From Limnohabitans sp. WS1 (GTDB lineage: Bacteria; Pseudomonadota; Gammaproteobacteria; Burkholderiales; Burkholderiaceae_C): DNA of 64,000 nucleotides. Position numbers and translations under genes: made by a program. Location: assembly GCF_003063265.1 (NCBI RefSeq), contig NZ_NERU01000002.1, positions 248,001 through 312,000 on the forward strand, written 5' to 3'. Position 1 is the stretch's first letter, and every line of letters begins with the position of its first letter. The notes beneath the pieces were generated by a model. The model was not told the DNA's origin. It saw nothing but the letters and a program-made list of their open reading frames with translations, and made no database searches. This document shows positions 16,312-24,563 of the stretch, piece after piece.

Positions 16312-18062
16312 GCGCCTTGGACAAAGCCCTTCGGCAAATCGACCAGCAGCGGCACAGCGCCGCTCAGGACCACGATGCGAGGCTGTCTGAAATGGCTTAT
16401 CCGGGGGAATATGTGCCCCCCAAAAGGTCGGTGTGGATGCCGGTGGCCTTGGTGGTGTTGAGCATCGCTTTGGTGGGCTCTTGGGTGATCATGGCGGGCA
16501 TGCTGTCGTCCAAGCCCCAAAGCTTGTCGCGGTGGCTGCCCTGGGGGGCGTCGGGTGAAGGCGCGGCCCGATCTGCTGCGGCTGAGCCGTCGTTCCTGCC
16601 GCCTACCCAACCCCAAGCCTTGGCTCAGGGGCTGCCGCAGATTGCTGCGCCCAATGCAGGGGCTGTGAATGGGGCTGTGCCCAGTTCAAACCCCGGCTGG
16701 CCAGCTTGGTACCGTGCCGGTGAGCGCCAATGGGACTGGGGTGTGTGGGATAAGGGCGCTAGCCTGTGGTTGATGGGTTTGCAGACCGAAAGTCCGCAAA
16801 CCGCCTTGCTGCTGCTGGGCGATCAGCAAAACCTGGTGCAGGCATCCAATTTGTACACACGCTGGTCACGCGAGATGCCGGTGGTGGTGCTGGCCCGTCA
16901 AACCGGGGCGGTCAAGCTGTGGGTGGTGTTGGCTGTGCCTGCGCCGGGCGATGTGGAGCGAGCCCGTCAGAGTTTGTCGCAGGGCTTGTCGGTGCCGGTG
17001 GCCGTGAACACCTGGGCGCAGTGGCAGCAAGCCCTGGGCCTGGCAGCGACACCGCGTGAGGGCGCGGCGGTGGCTGCGCCGACTGTTTCTCCTGCACCTG
17101 CACCTGCACCTGCACCTTTGCCTGCACCTGCACCTGCACCTGCACCGCCGTCTTTACCTGCACCCGCACCGGCTGTTTTGCCTGCACCTTCGAGCAGCGC
17201 CGCGCCTCGCATGACCACGCCAACGCCTGCTGTGTCGGCCGCGCCCGTGTCGGTGCCTTTGCCCGCTTCGACCCCTGCACCTTTGCCTGGTAAAAGCATC
17301 GGCCAAAACCCCAGCACCCACAACCTCAGCACCAACAACCCGGGTACAAACACCCCCAGTGTCAACACCGCCAGTGGCCAAAACAAAGCGCCCTCTGTCA
17401 ATCTGAACCCGGCGGATTTGGCGTCTGCGGCCCATATGAAACCTTCGGTGGTGGTGACCCACTCGGCAGCCGGGGCCAGCGCCTCAAACGCCAAAGCCGC
17501 CGTGGCAGATACTGCCGCCGAGGCACCCCAGTTGACCCGAACCGAGGCCGAGCGTTTGCCTGCTTCGGGTCCGGTGTCCACGGCGGCCAAAGCCATCGAT
17601 GTGGATTTTCAGTCGGTCGAAAAAAGTCTGGCACGCGGAGACCACCAAGGGGCCTTGGAGGGGGTGACCAAGCTGGAAAAGTACATTGGCGAAAACTGGC
17701 GCACCCAGTACTTGACGGGGGTGGCCTTGATGGGCCTGAGCCGTTGGGAGCCGGCCATCACCGCTTTGGGCAAGGCTCAAACGCTCAACCCAAGGCACCC
17801 CACGGCCGCCTTGTATTTGTCGGTGGCTTTGCAAGAGCGTGGTGACCATGCCCGCGCCATTCAGGTGCTGGACAAGGCGCAGCAGTTGCTGCCCTTGTCG
17901 CCGGAGTTGTGGCTCAACCAAGGCCATTCCTACCAAGCGCTGGGGCAAAAAGCCGAGGCCCGCAAGGCCTACAGCCGCTTTTTGGACTTGAGTGTGAACA
18001 GGCCGGACATGGCGACGCAACGAACTTGGGTGCAAAACCGCCTGCAAAAGGACAACGGATGA
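16308..18062 (+). CDS. MshN-like membrane-anchored TPR protein
   Basis: A 584-aa protein. A cytoplasmic N terminus (MSALDKALRQIDQQ) is followed by one membrane helix at about 43-66. Then comes a long, low-complexity Pro/Ala/Ser region with a Pro-Ala repeat at about 262-290, and a C-terminal block of tetratricopeptide repeats from about 435 (YLTGVALMGLSRWEPAITAL, then PTAALYLSVALQERGDHARA). MshN has the same order: membrane anchor, linker, TPRs. The linker would let the TPR domain cross the periplasm to reach the secretin. ATGA overlaps join it to both neighbours. Confidence 0.82.
   Translation: MSALDKALRQIDQQRHSAAQDHDARLSEMAYPGEYVPPKRSVWMPVALVVLSIALVGSWVIMAGMLSSKPQSLSRWLPWGASGEGAARSAAAEPSFLPPTQPQALAQGLPQIAAPNAGAVNGAVPSSNPGWPAWYRAGERQWDWGVWDKGASLWLMGLQTESPQTALLLLGDQQNLVQASNLYTRWSREMPVVVLARQTGAVKLWVVLAVPAPGDVERARQSLSQGLSVPVAVNTWAQWQQALGLAATPREGAAVAAPTVSPAPAPAPAPLPAPAPAPAPPSLPAPAPAVLPAPSSSAAPRMTTPTPAVSAAPVSVPLPASTPAPLPGKSIGQNPSTHNLSTNNPGTNTPSVNTASGQNKAPSVNLNPADLASAAHMKPSVVVTHSAAGASASNAKAAVADTAAEAPQLTRTEAERLPASGPVSTAAKAIDVDFQSVEKSLARGDHQGALEGVTKLEKYIGENWRTQYLTGVALMGLSRWEPAITALGKAQTLNPRHPTAALYLSVALQERGDHARAIQVLDKAQQLLPLSPELWLNQGHSYQALGQKAEARKAYSRFLDLSVNRPDMATQRTWVQNRLQKDNG
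17091..17177 (+). repeat. Hexanucleotide CCTGCA tandem repeat encoding Pro-Ala
   Basis: About a dozen near-perfect CCTGCA units in two main runs, broken by CTTTG, GCCGTCTTTA and CCCGCA variants. It lies in frame inside the MshN-like gene and codes for Pro-Ala pairs. Slippage in 6-nt steps would change linker length without breaking the frame. Confidence 0.85.
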
Positions 18063-18835
18063 GCGAGCCTGTGTGCGTGCCTGTGTGCGTCAGAATGCCC
18101 ACCCCAAGGCGGCCCCGCTGGCAACAGCGGGGCTTTACGCTGTTGGAGGTGGCCGTGGTGTTGGCCTTGCTGGGGGTGATGACGACCATTGCTTTCAAGT
18201 CCCAAGAGATGGTGGAGCAGTACCGGCAGGTCCAGTTTGTCAACCATGTGCGTGTGCTGCAAGCCCATTTGAACGCATACAAGACCACGTTTGGCCGCTT
18301 TCCGGGTGACTGCAACCGCGATGGCTTGATGGATGCACCTTTGGTCACCGTCAGCGCCCTCAATGCCGATGCCTACGACTACGGCATTCCGACCGAATTG
18401 ACGGCTGCGGCCAGCGTGAGCACCACCTATTCGTTGGGTCTGTTGTGCCCGGCATCGACGCTGGCGCCCTACACCCAGTTCAATGTGGCCTTCAACGAAC
18501 TCAAATGGGGTGGGCAAATGCCTGCGGGCGAACCCAACCGCAAGGCCAGTGCCCACGGCGTGGGCGGGTTTGCGTTTTTGGGGGTTTTTAACATCAACCC
18601 CACCCTCAACAACTCCGAAGACCGCTTCAACGCGCTGCTGTTGACCGATGTGCCCATCGTGGCCGCACGCCGTTTGGCCGCCGCGATCGATGGCTCGGAT
18701 GGACCCGCTGCCAATTTGAACCGGGTGCGCCGCAGCGATGACCTGGTGACCTTTGCCCCCCTGTGGACGGCCTCGGGCGAGACCGAGTTGAAACGGATCA
18801 CCGTGGTCGTTTTTTTTGACCGAATACCCCCTTGA
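18059..18835 (+). CDS. Type IV prepilin, paralogue of the 6143 prepilin
   Basis: A 258-aa prepilin with cleavage site QRG|FTLLE and Glu at +5. The hydrophobic helix is followed by FPGDCNRDGLMD (about 81-92), matching the acidic Gly-Asp-Cys loop of the prepilin at 6143, and by VAARRLAAAIDGSDG and VVFFDRIPP near the end. Start: ATG 18059 overlaps the previous stop and has AAGGA 7 nt upstream. ATG 18095 would give a 13-residue leader exactly like the paralogue but has no visible ribosome binding site. It is probably a minor pilin, or a second major pilin, made together with the assembly machine. Confidence 0.87.
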   Translation: MSEPVCVPVCVRMPTPRRPRWQQRGFTLLEVAVVLALLGVMTTIAFKSQEMVEQYRQVQFVNHVRVLQAHLNAYKTTFGRFPGDCNRDGLMDAPLVTVSALNADAYDYGIPTELTAAASVSTTYSLGLLCPASTLAPYTQFNVAFNELKWGGQMPAGEPNRKASAHGVGGFAFLGVFNINPTLNNSEDRFNALLLTDVPIVAARRLAAAIDGSDGPAANLNRVRRSDDLVTFAPLWTASGETELKRITVVVFFDRIPP

Positions 18836-18846
18836 GGATGAATGTG

Positions 18847-20532
18847 ATGACTTTCCAGTTGCTGTCTTCTGGCGCTTTTGCACCGTGTGTTGTGCCCTCA
18901 TGTGCTGGGCTGAAACGGTCGTATCCTGTTTGGCTCACTGCGCTGGCCGTGGGCGCGGGTTGTTTGCTGCACGCCCAGGCCCATGCCCAAATCCTGAACC
19001 CGCTGAGCGACACCACCAACTTGCTGATGCAAGACCATTTGAAACGCATGGAGGAAGCGGCTTCGGCCAAAAAACCCCCGCCCACCGCACCGTTGGCAGC
19101 GCCTCGGCCGAGCGCCCCAGCGTCTGATGTGGTGGTGCTCATCAACGAGATTCAGTTTTCCAAAACCCAGCTCTTGACCCCCGAAGAATTGAAGGAGCTG
19201 GGCGAGCGTTATGTGGGGCGGCGTTTGGGTGCAGGCCAGATTCAGGCTTTGCTCGATGACGTGTCGCTGCTCTACCAGAACAAGGGCATCCTGACCGGCG
19301 TGCCGGTTTTGCCCAAGCAGGACTTGCAGACCGGGGTGCTGCGGATTTTGTTGGTTGAAGGGCGTCTGGGCGAGGTCAAGGTGGCCGAGCCGGGCATGGC
19401 GCAAGTGGACTGGGTCAAGCGTTGGTTTGATCTGGAGCGCAATGCGGTGTTGACGCAAGAAGCTTTGCGTGAGCGTTTGGTGCTGTTCAACACGGCGAGC
19501 GATTTTTCGGCGACGGCCGACATGGTGGCAGGGGCCGCATTTGGACAAACCGATTTGAGCGTGGCAGTCAACGAAGGCAAGCGGGTGCAGACGTGGGCCT
19601 TTGTGGAGCGGTCCACGGCCAGCACCTCGCCGGTGCAGTTGGCCGCAGGCTTGCGTGTGGTGCCCTTCACCATTTACGGCGGGCGACAGGACCTGTCCAT
19701 CTTGGCCACGAGTGCTGGCAAAACCGGCACGGGGTCCATGAGTTTTCCGCTGGGCACGGGGGGCTGGCGCACCACCTTGAGCGGCTCATTGGCACGCTCT
19801 GAAAGCGTTGTCAAAGGCAAGGACTCGTCCGATTTGGCCATCCGTGGCGAATCGGCCGCCTTGACCTGGGATGTCTCACGGGCTTGGGTGTTGGCCGCGC
19901 CTTGGCTGGCGGGCACCACCCTCGGTGTGTCCAAGCATCGGTCTCAAACTTTCCTGGACACCAGCGATGTGCCCTTGCTTGATCGTCAAAGCCGCAAACT
20001 GTCTTGGTTGGGCACGGTCGAGTACGACACCCCGCGCCAAAAAGGCGGTTTGCGCGGCACCTTCCATGTGGCCTCGGAGACCCAAAACTACCGTTATGCC
20101 GAGTTCACCGGCCAATGGCGTCATACCTTGGACGAGGCGGGCTTGTGGAGTGTCAAGGCTGCTGGGCTGCTGCGCTTGAAGCCCAGCGGCGAGCTGAGTT
20201 CGATGGACCGCTTTTATTTGGGCGGTCAGGACTCGGTGCGGGGCTTCAGTTTGGGCGCTGGCAGCGGTGACCGGGGCGCTGCGACCCAATTGGAAATGCG
20301 CCGCAGCTTGCGCGATTGGGGTGGCGAATCGGGTGAGGCCTATGTGTTTTGGGATGCAGGTCTGGCCAAAGACCCCACGCGTGTGGCAGACGACCGTTTG
20401 CGTTCGGCCGGCATGGGCGTGCAAGTCAAAATCAACGACAGCCTGGGCCTGGATGCGCTGGCCAGCCGCCAACTGTCCAACCCGCAAGCCTCCCCCAGCC
20501 GCTTGCTGCTGCGCCTGGTTTACAGCCATTGA
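18847..20532 (+). CDS. TpsB/FhaC-type outer-membrane transporter of two-partner secretion
   Basis: A 561-aa Omp85-superfamily transporter. A signal peptide ends at about AHAQ (48) and a Pro/Ala linker (75-93) follows. POTRA-type sequence runs over about 96-178 (LINEIQFSKTQLLTPEELKE and GVLRILLVEGRLGEV), then a C-terminal beta-barrel. The signature LGGQDSVRGF at about 458-467 contains the VRGF/Y lid-lock motif of FhaC/ShlB. It should export the exoprotein encoded at 1-4146. It follows the prepilin by 11 bp, so it is made with the pilus genes. ATG 18847 is preferred because TGAGGA sits 8 nt upstream; TTG 18832 and ATG 18838 are in frame. Confidence 0.92.
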   Translation: MTFQLLSSGAFAPCVVPSCAGLKRSYPVWLTALAVGAGCLLHAQAHAQILNPLSDTTNLLMQDHLKRMEEAASAKKPPPTAPLAAPRPSAPASDVVVLINEIQFSKTQLLTPEELKELGERYVGRRLGAGQIQALLDDVSLLYQNKGILTGVPVLPKQDLQTGVLRILLVEGRLGEVKVAEPGMAQVDWVKRWFDLERNAVLTQEALRERLVLFNTASDFSATADMVAGAAFGQTDLSVAVNEGKRVQTWAFVERSTASTSPVQLAAGLRVVPFTIYGGRQDLSILATSAGKTGTGSMSFPLGTGGWRTTLSGSLARSESVVKGKDSSDLAIRGESAALTWDVSRAWVLAAPWLAGTTLGVSKHRSQTFLDTSDVPLLDRQSRKLSWLGTVEYDTPRQKGGLRGTFHVASETQNYRYAEFTGQWRHTLDEAGLWSVKAAGLLRLKPSGELSSMDRFYLGGQDSVRGFSLGAGSGDRGAATQLEMRRSLRDWGGESGEAYVFWDAGLAKDPTRVADDRLRSAGMGVQVKINDSLGLDALASRQLSNPQASPSRLLLRLVYSH

Positions 20533-20870
20533 GGAACACTGGATTGGAAGCAAGCCTGTGGATAACTTTGTGCAGAACTGGTTTTGATTCCGTTGATTTG
20601 AAAACCCGGGTTTTTTAAAGGCTAAATTTGGTTTATTTGAAATAATTGAAAAAAATATTAAACCACTTCACAAGTATTCAAATATTTCAAAAACTCAATG
20701 GGGTAAGCAAGGGTTTTCAAAGTTCAAAAATGTGGATGACTTTGTTTCAGCACATGGCATTGAAGGCCTTGAGTGTGGCGTTTTCTGGCAGCCTCGCCCT
20801 TATTGATCCGGCCCTGAGAAGTTTGAAGTGGAAGGCTTGCCTTGGGGACAGTGATCAACGATGGGGGCTT
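20533..20870. other. AT-rich intergenic stretch, no gene seen
   Basis: After the TpsB gene the sequence becomes strikingly AT-rich (about 20580-20740), with A/T runs such as GAAATAATTGAAAAAAATATT. A short palindrome AAAACCCGGGTTTT at 20601-20614 followed by more T may act as a weak terminator. An open frame from 20646 runs into the repeats downstream, has no ribosome binding site and does not look like protein. The stretch marks the end of the pilus/exoprotein cluster. Confidence 0.5.
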
Positions 20871-20982
20871 TGTGGGAGCCCCGCCCTCGGGGCGATGGGT
20901 GGTGGTCTACGAGGCTCTATCGCGGCGAGGGCGCCGCTCCCACAAAGAAAGCGTTCATGCAAACTTCATCGGGCCGGATCAA
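20871..20982 (+). repeat. REP-like composite repeat, full copy A
   Basis: The unit begins TGTGGGAGCCCCGCCCTCGG, continues GGCGATGG, reaches GAGGCTCTATCGCGGCGAGG, and closes with the inverted element GCGCCGCTCCCACA. A tail AAGCGTTCATGCAAAC plus CATCGGGCCGGATCAA follows. The two GTGGGAGC/GCTCCCAC elements face each other, as in Pseudomonas-type REP doublets. The same unit and tail recur at 37133-37283. Confidence 0.85.
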
Positions 20983-20998
20983 TAAGGGCGAGGCATTT

Positions 20999-21027
20999 TG
21001 TGGGAGCCCCGCCCTCGGGGCGATGGG
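20999..21027 (+). repeat. REP-like repeat, single (half) copy B
   Basis: A second TGTGGGAGCCCCGCCCTCGG followed by GGCGATGGG, identical to the first half of copy A and in the same orientation, 128 bp after it, without the inverted partner. It lies about 100 bp from the 3' end of the SRP RNA gene. Confidence 0.8.
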
Positions 21028-21130
21028 ACGTGGTTTGCTAAAACTCGTCGCAACGCAGGGGTTTTGTGGGGATGTACCTGTCATGCAACAGCTTGCTGCG
21101 ACTGGGACGACAGATTGAAAAGAAGAAGGT

Positions 21131-21224
21131 GACGAGCCTTGACCCCGGCACTGGATTCACAGTTAGGGCTGCTTGGTTCCCCACCTGACCCGGTTGGCCG
21201 CTTCACCATGCGGGAAGGCCCGTC
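21131..21224 (-). ncRNA. ffs: Signal recognition particle 4.5S RNA
   Basis: Reading the minus strand, the conserved domain IV is GGGTCAGGTGGGG followed by AACCAAGCAGCCC, the betaproteobacterial form of the Ffh-binding loop (E. coli: GTCAGGTCCGGAAGGAAGCAGC). The 5' end GACGGGCC (21224-21217) pairs perfectly, with one G-U, with GGCTCGTC (21138-21131), closing a single long hairpin of about 94 nt. TACAAT (21237-21232) is a good -10 box, 7 nt before the predicted first base. The RNA ends before ACCTTCTTCTTTTC, a T-rich run suited to termination. With Ffh it targets nascent membrane proteins. It is divergent from dnaX. Confidence 0.93.
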
Positions 21225-21231
21225 GGGGTTG

Positions 21232-21315
21232 ATTGTAGGCGAGCTTGGGTGGGTCCGGCGTGGGTCAGCCTTGTTTTTTGCATGGTGCTGGCCGCGTGCC
21301 GGGGGCCGATAGAAT
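21232..21315. promoter_or_regulatory. Divergent promoters of ffs and dnaX
   Basis: On the minus strand TACAAT at 21237-21232 lies 7 nt before the first base of the SRP RNA; no good -35 box is visible. On the plus strand TAGAAT at 21310-21315 lies 8 nt before the dnaX ATG, so the dnaX mRNA would have almost no leader. The -35 region for dnaX is weak. Confidence 0.5.
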
Positions 21316-21323
21316 CAAGCCCC

Positions 21324-23489
21324 ATGTCCTACCTTGTTCTCGCGCGAAAATACCGCCCCCGCAATTTCACCGAAATGGTGGGGCAAGAGCATGTTGTTCA
21401 AGCTTTGACCAACGCTTTGGTGCAACAGCGCTTGCACCATGCCTACCTGTTCACGGGCACACGGGGCGTGGGCAAGACCACGGTGTCGCGCATTTTGGCC
21501 AAGTCCTTGAATTGCCAAGGCGTGGACGGGCAGGGGGGCATCACGGCCGAGCCTTGTGGTGTCTGTCAGGCCTGCCGCGACATTGATGCCGGTCGTTTTG
21601 TCGATTACACCGAGTTGGACGCCGCTTCGAACCGGGGGGTGGACGAGGTGCAGAGTTTGCTCGAGCAAGCGGTTTACAAGCCGGTGCAGGGGCGCTTCAA
21701 GGTCTTCATGATCGACGAGGTGCACATGCTGACCAACACGGCCTTCAACGCGATGTTGAAGACCTTGGAAGAGCCGCCCGAATACCTGAAGTTTGTCTTG
21801 GCCACCACCGATCCGCAAAAGGTGCCTGTGACGGTGTTGTCACGTTGCTTGCAGTTCAACCTGCGGCCCATGGCGCCCGAGACCGTGTTTGAGCACTTGA
21901 CGCGTGTGCTCAGCGCCGAGCACTTGACGGCCGAGCCTTTGGCCTTGCGTTTGTTGGCGCGGGCAGCACGCGGCTCCATGCGCGATGCTTTGAGCTTGAC
22001 CGATCAGGCGATTGCCTTTGGCAATGGCTTGGTGCAAGAGGCCGGTGTGCGCCAGATGTTGGGCAGTGTGGACCGCAGCCATGTGTTGAACTTGATTCGC
22101 GCTTTGACGGTGGGTGATGGGGCCACGGTAGTCACCCAGGTGGACGCTTTGCGGCTGCAAGGCGTGTCTGCGGCGGCCACCCTGGAAGACATGGCCATGC
22201 TGCTGCAACGCATGGCCGTGATGCAGATGGTGCCGAGCATGGCGCACGATGGGGAAGATCCGGACACCCAAGGTTTGGCCGAGCTGGCCATGGCGATGCC
22301 TGCCGAAGAAACCCAATTGCTTTACAGCCTGTGTTTGCATGGGCGCACCGAGCTGGGCTTGGCCCCGGACGAGTATGCGGCGCTGACCATGGTGCTGTTG
22401 CGTTTGTTGGCGTTCAAACCGGCTTCGGGTTTGGCTGAAAAAAAAAGCCCACGAATTCCCCCCCGCCCGGCCATTGAGCCCCAAGACACCCGTCTGATCG
22501 CGCCCCAAGCAGTCTCGCTGCCTGGGTCTTCGGCGGCGAGCGCTGTGCCTGTTCCTGCCCCATTGGGGTCTGCTGCGCCCGAGTTGGCCAGTCCTGCGGG
22601 CGAGGTGAAGGCTTTGGCACCTGCAGTGCCTTCAGCGTCTTCAGACGCCGTGGCTCCCGTGCCTGCGCTCGCCTCACCAGTCCCACTGGCTTCATTCACA
22701 CCTGTCTTAACGCCTGTCACCCCAGTCGCTCCGACAACAATCACAGCATCGCCCCCGGTTGCCGTGGCACAGCCTGTGCCAGCAGTGCCAGCAGTGCCAG
22801 CGCCTGTATTGCCCCACCCCGTCGCCCATCCGGTGGTCAAGCCGGTGGCCCCTGCCGTGGCCTATCAAGACGCAGTGGATGCGATGGCTCAGGACGCTGA
22901 GGACGCTCAGGATGAGTCTCCGCCCTGGGATGAGTGGCACGGTGCCCACGATGACCGCCTGAGCCATGAACCGCCAGGGGCCTCCGCGATGGCGGCTGAA
23001 CAGGCTCAAAGACCCGTTTCGGGTCTGCGGTCTTTGCCGGTGCGTGACATGGCGGCTGTGGCGGGCCGTGCCGATGTGCCGACACCGCTGGCGGTGCAGC
23101 TCACGCCCGAGGGCGATGTGTGGCTGGCCGTGGTGCAGGGCCTGATGGCCCAAGAGGCCATCACTGCCTTGGTGCGTGAGCTGGCCTTGCAGTCGCAGCT
23201 GATGTCGCGCACGCAGGATCGGTGGCAATTGCGCGTCGAGAACGAGATGCTGAACCATGCGGTCAGCAAGGAGCGTTTGCAGTTGGCTTTGCAGGCGGCA
23301 GGCCATGGTGATGTGCAGCTTGGGGTCGAGATCGGGCCGGTCAGCGACACTCCAGCCCGACGTTTGGCCATTTTGGCGGCCGAAAAAATGCTGGCCGCGC
23401 AAGACCTGATTCAAAACGACCCCCTGGTGCAGGCCATGGTGCGTGACTTCGGCGCGAAAATTGTGCCTGGCAGCATTCAGCTGATTTGA
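21324..23489 (+). CDS. dnaX: DNA polymerase III subunits tau and (by frameshift) gamma
   Basis: A 721-aa clamp-loader ATPase. Walker A is GTRGVGKT at 45-52. The zinc cysteines are C64, C78, C81 and C84, and the DEVH box is at about 131. The sensor-1 region SRCLQFNL also contains the SRC arginine finger. After about residue 370 comes a Pro/Ala/Val-rich linker (about 385-560) and then the tau-specific C-terminal domain that contacts the polymerase and DnaB. ATG 21324 fits the conserved start [12 protein letters not shown]. An A9 run at codons 372-375 is a likely slippage site giving a shorter gamma form. It is followed by ebfC and recR, the classical order. Confidence 0.97.
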   Translation: MSYLVLARKYRPRNFTEMVGQEHVVQALTNALVQQRLHHAYLFTGTRGVGKTTVSRILAKSLNCQGVDGQGGITAEPCGVCQACRDIDAGRFVDYTELDAASNRGVDEVQSLLEQAVYKPVQGRFKVFMIDEVHMLTNTAFNAMLKTLEEPPEYLKFVLATTDPQKVPVTVLSRCLQFNLRPMAPETVFEHLTRVLSAEHLTAEPLALRLLARAARGSMRDALSLTDQAIAFGNGLVQEAGVRQMLGSVDRSHVLNLIRALTVGDGATVVTQVDALRLQGVSAAATLEDMAMLLQRMAVMQMVPSMAHDGEDPDTQGLAELAMAMPAEETQLLYSLCLHGRTELGLAPDEYAALTMVLLRLLAFKPASGLAEKKSPRIPPRPAIEPQDTRLIAPQAVSLPGSSAASAVPVPAPLGSAAPELASPAGEVKALAPAVPSASSDAVAPVPALASPVPLASFTPVLTPVTPVAPTTITASPPVAVAQPVPAVPAVPAPVLPHPVAHPVVKPVAPAVAYQDAVDAMAQDAEDAQDESPPWDEWHGAHDDRLSHEPPGASAMAAEQAQRPVSGLRSLPVRDMAAVAGRADVPTPLAVQLTPEGDVWLAVVQGLMAQEAITALVRELALQSQLMSRTQDRWQLRVENEMLNHAVSKERLQLALQAAGHGDVQLGVEIGPVSDTPARRLAILAAEKMLAAQDLIQNDPLVQAMVRDFGAKIVPGSIQLI
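22437..22477 (+). other. A9 slippery site in dnaX with -1 stop
   Basis: Nine consecutive A (22438-22446) read in frame 0 as GAA AAA AAA AGC. A -1 shift, or one extra A in the mRNA, gives AAG CCC ACG and then nine more codons to TGA at 22475-22477. The product would be 384 aa, ending just after the ATPase and oligomerisation domains. Loss of one A also reaches a stop near 22496. Thermus dnaX uses a comparable A9 run, and E. coli dnaX uses an A-rich heptamer. Confidence 0.7.
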
Positions 23490-23532
23490 CTTTTCTTTTT
23501 CTGTTCAACTCCCCCCATTCAAAGGAATCACC

Positions 23533-23856
23533 ATGTTCAACAAAGGACAACTTGCCGGCTTGATGAAACAGGCGCAGGCCATGCAGGACAACCTGAAAAA
23601 GGCCCAAGACGAATTGGCGTTTGTCGAGGTGGAAGGCCAGTCGGGTTCGGGCATGGTCAAGGTGCTGATGACCTGCAAGCACAGCGTGCGCCGCGTGACC
23701 ATTGACCCCAGTTTGCTGGCCGATGACAAAGACATGCTGGAGGACTTGGTGGCCGCTGCTTTTAATGATGCGGTGCGTCAGGCCGAAGAGGTGTCGCAGC
23801 AAAAGATGGGCAAATTGACGGCCGGTTTGCCGCCCGGCATGAAAATGCCTTTCTGA
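23533..23856 (+). CDS. ebfC: YbaB/EbfC family nucleoid-associated protein
   Basis: A 107-aa protein with the typical start [18 protein letters not shown], a central beta hairpin ([19 protein letters not shown]) and the end LPPGMKMPF. It forms a dimer with tweezers-like arms that binds DNA. AAAGGAATCACC precedes the ATG. It sits between dnaX and recR, 43 bp after the first and 17 bp before the second, as in most proteobacteria. Confidence 0.96.
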   Translation: MFNKGQLAGLMKQAQAMQDNLKKAQDELAFVEVEGQSGSGMVKVLMTCKHSVRRVTIDPSLLADDKDMLEDLVAAAFNDAVRQAEEVSQQKMGKLTAGLPPGMKMPF

Positions 23857-23873
23857 CCGATTGATACGCCCAC

Positions 23874-24464
23874 ATGGCCGATACCCACGCCCTTGCCACT
23901 TTGGTTCAAGCCCTCAAGGGCTTGCCGGGGGTGGGCATCAAGTCGGCCCAGCGCATGGCCTTTCAACTGCTGCAAAACGACCGGGCCACAGCTCGCCACT
24001 TGGCCGCGGCTTTGCAGCATGCCGTTGAAAACGTGCGCCACTGTGCGTGTTGCCACACCTTCACCGAGGCCGAGTTGTGCGATACCTGTCTGGACGCTTC
24101 GCGCGACCGGACACTGTTGTGCGTGATTGAGACGCCGGCCGATCAGTCGGCCATCGAGCGCACGGGCACTTACCGGGGTTTGTATTTTGTGTTGATGGGC
24201 AAGCTCAGCCCCTTGGACGGCATTGGCCCGCACGACATCGGCTTGTCCAAGCTCAAGCAGCGTGTGGCCGACGGGGTCTTGACCGAGGTGATTTTGGCCA
24301 CCAACTTCACGGCAGAAGGCGAAGCCACGGCCCATGTGATTTCGCAGATGATTCGCCAGCAAGGTTTGAAGGTCACGCGCTTGGCCCGGGGCGTGCCAGC
24401 GGGCAGCGAGTTGGAGTATGTGGACCTGGGCACGATTGCCCATGCTTTGGTGGACCGCCGCTGA
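23874..24464 (+). CDS. recR: Recombination mediator protein RecR
   Basis: A 196-aa RecFOR-pathway protein that helps load RecA on gapped DNA. The N-terminal helix-hairpin-helix ([14 protein letters not shown]) comes first. A four-Cys zinc finger follows ([16 protein letters not shown], about 58-73), then a Toprim domain ([19 protein letters not shown]), and a C-terminal Walker-B-like end. Length and motif order match the family. It is third in the dnaX-ebfC-recR operon. Confidence 0.97.
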   Translation: MADTHALATLVQALKGLPGVGIKSAQRMAFQLLQNDRATARHLAAALQHAVENVRHCACCHTFTEAELCDTCLDASRDRTLLCVIETPADQSAIERTGTYRGLYFVLMGKLSPLDGIGPHDIGLSKLKQRVADGVLTEVILATNFTAEGEATAHVISQMIRQQGLKVTRLARGVPAGSELEYVDLGTIAHALVDRR

Positions 24465-24563
24465 TTTTGCGTACGTGAAAACCCGCTTGGGATCATTCCC
24501 GATGCGCGTCAACAGGGCTTTGCTTAAGCTTGGGGCATTGCATGTTTTCAAGGGAGCTGGCCT

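Noticed and set aside
17091..17177. CCTGCA repeats considered as CRISPR-like or regulatory
   Set aside because: They are in frame inside a gene and simply code for Pro-Ala; the period is 6 nt with no spacers.
20871..21027. Repeats considered as a CRISPR array or insertion-sequence ends
   Set aside because: Only two local copies with unequal structure, no regular spacers, no cas genes, and no transposase or target duplication.
20646..21041. 131-codon plus-strand open frame after the TpsB gene
   Set aside because: No ribosome binding site; it runs from AT-rich sequence into REP-like repeats, and its translation changes character at that point.
21249..21323. Longer dnaX N terminus from an upstream in-frame ATG
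   Set aside because: The added residues are not conserved, and the promoter-like TAGAAT would lie inside the gene; the conserved protein starts at 21324.
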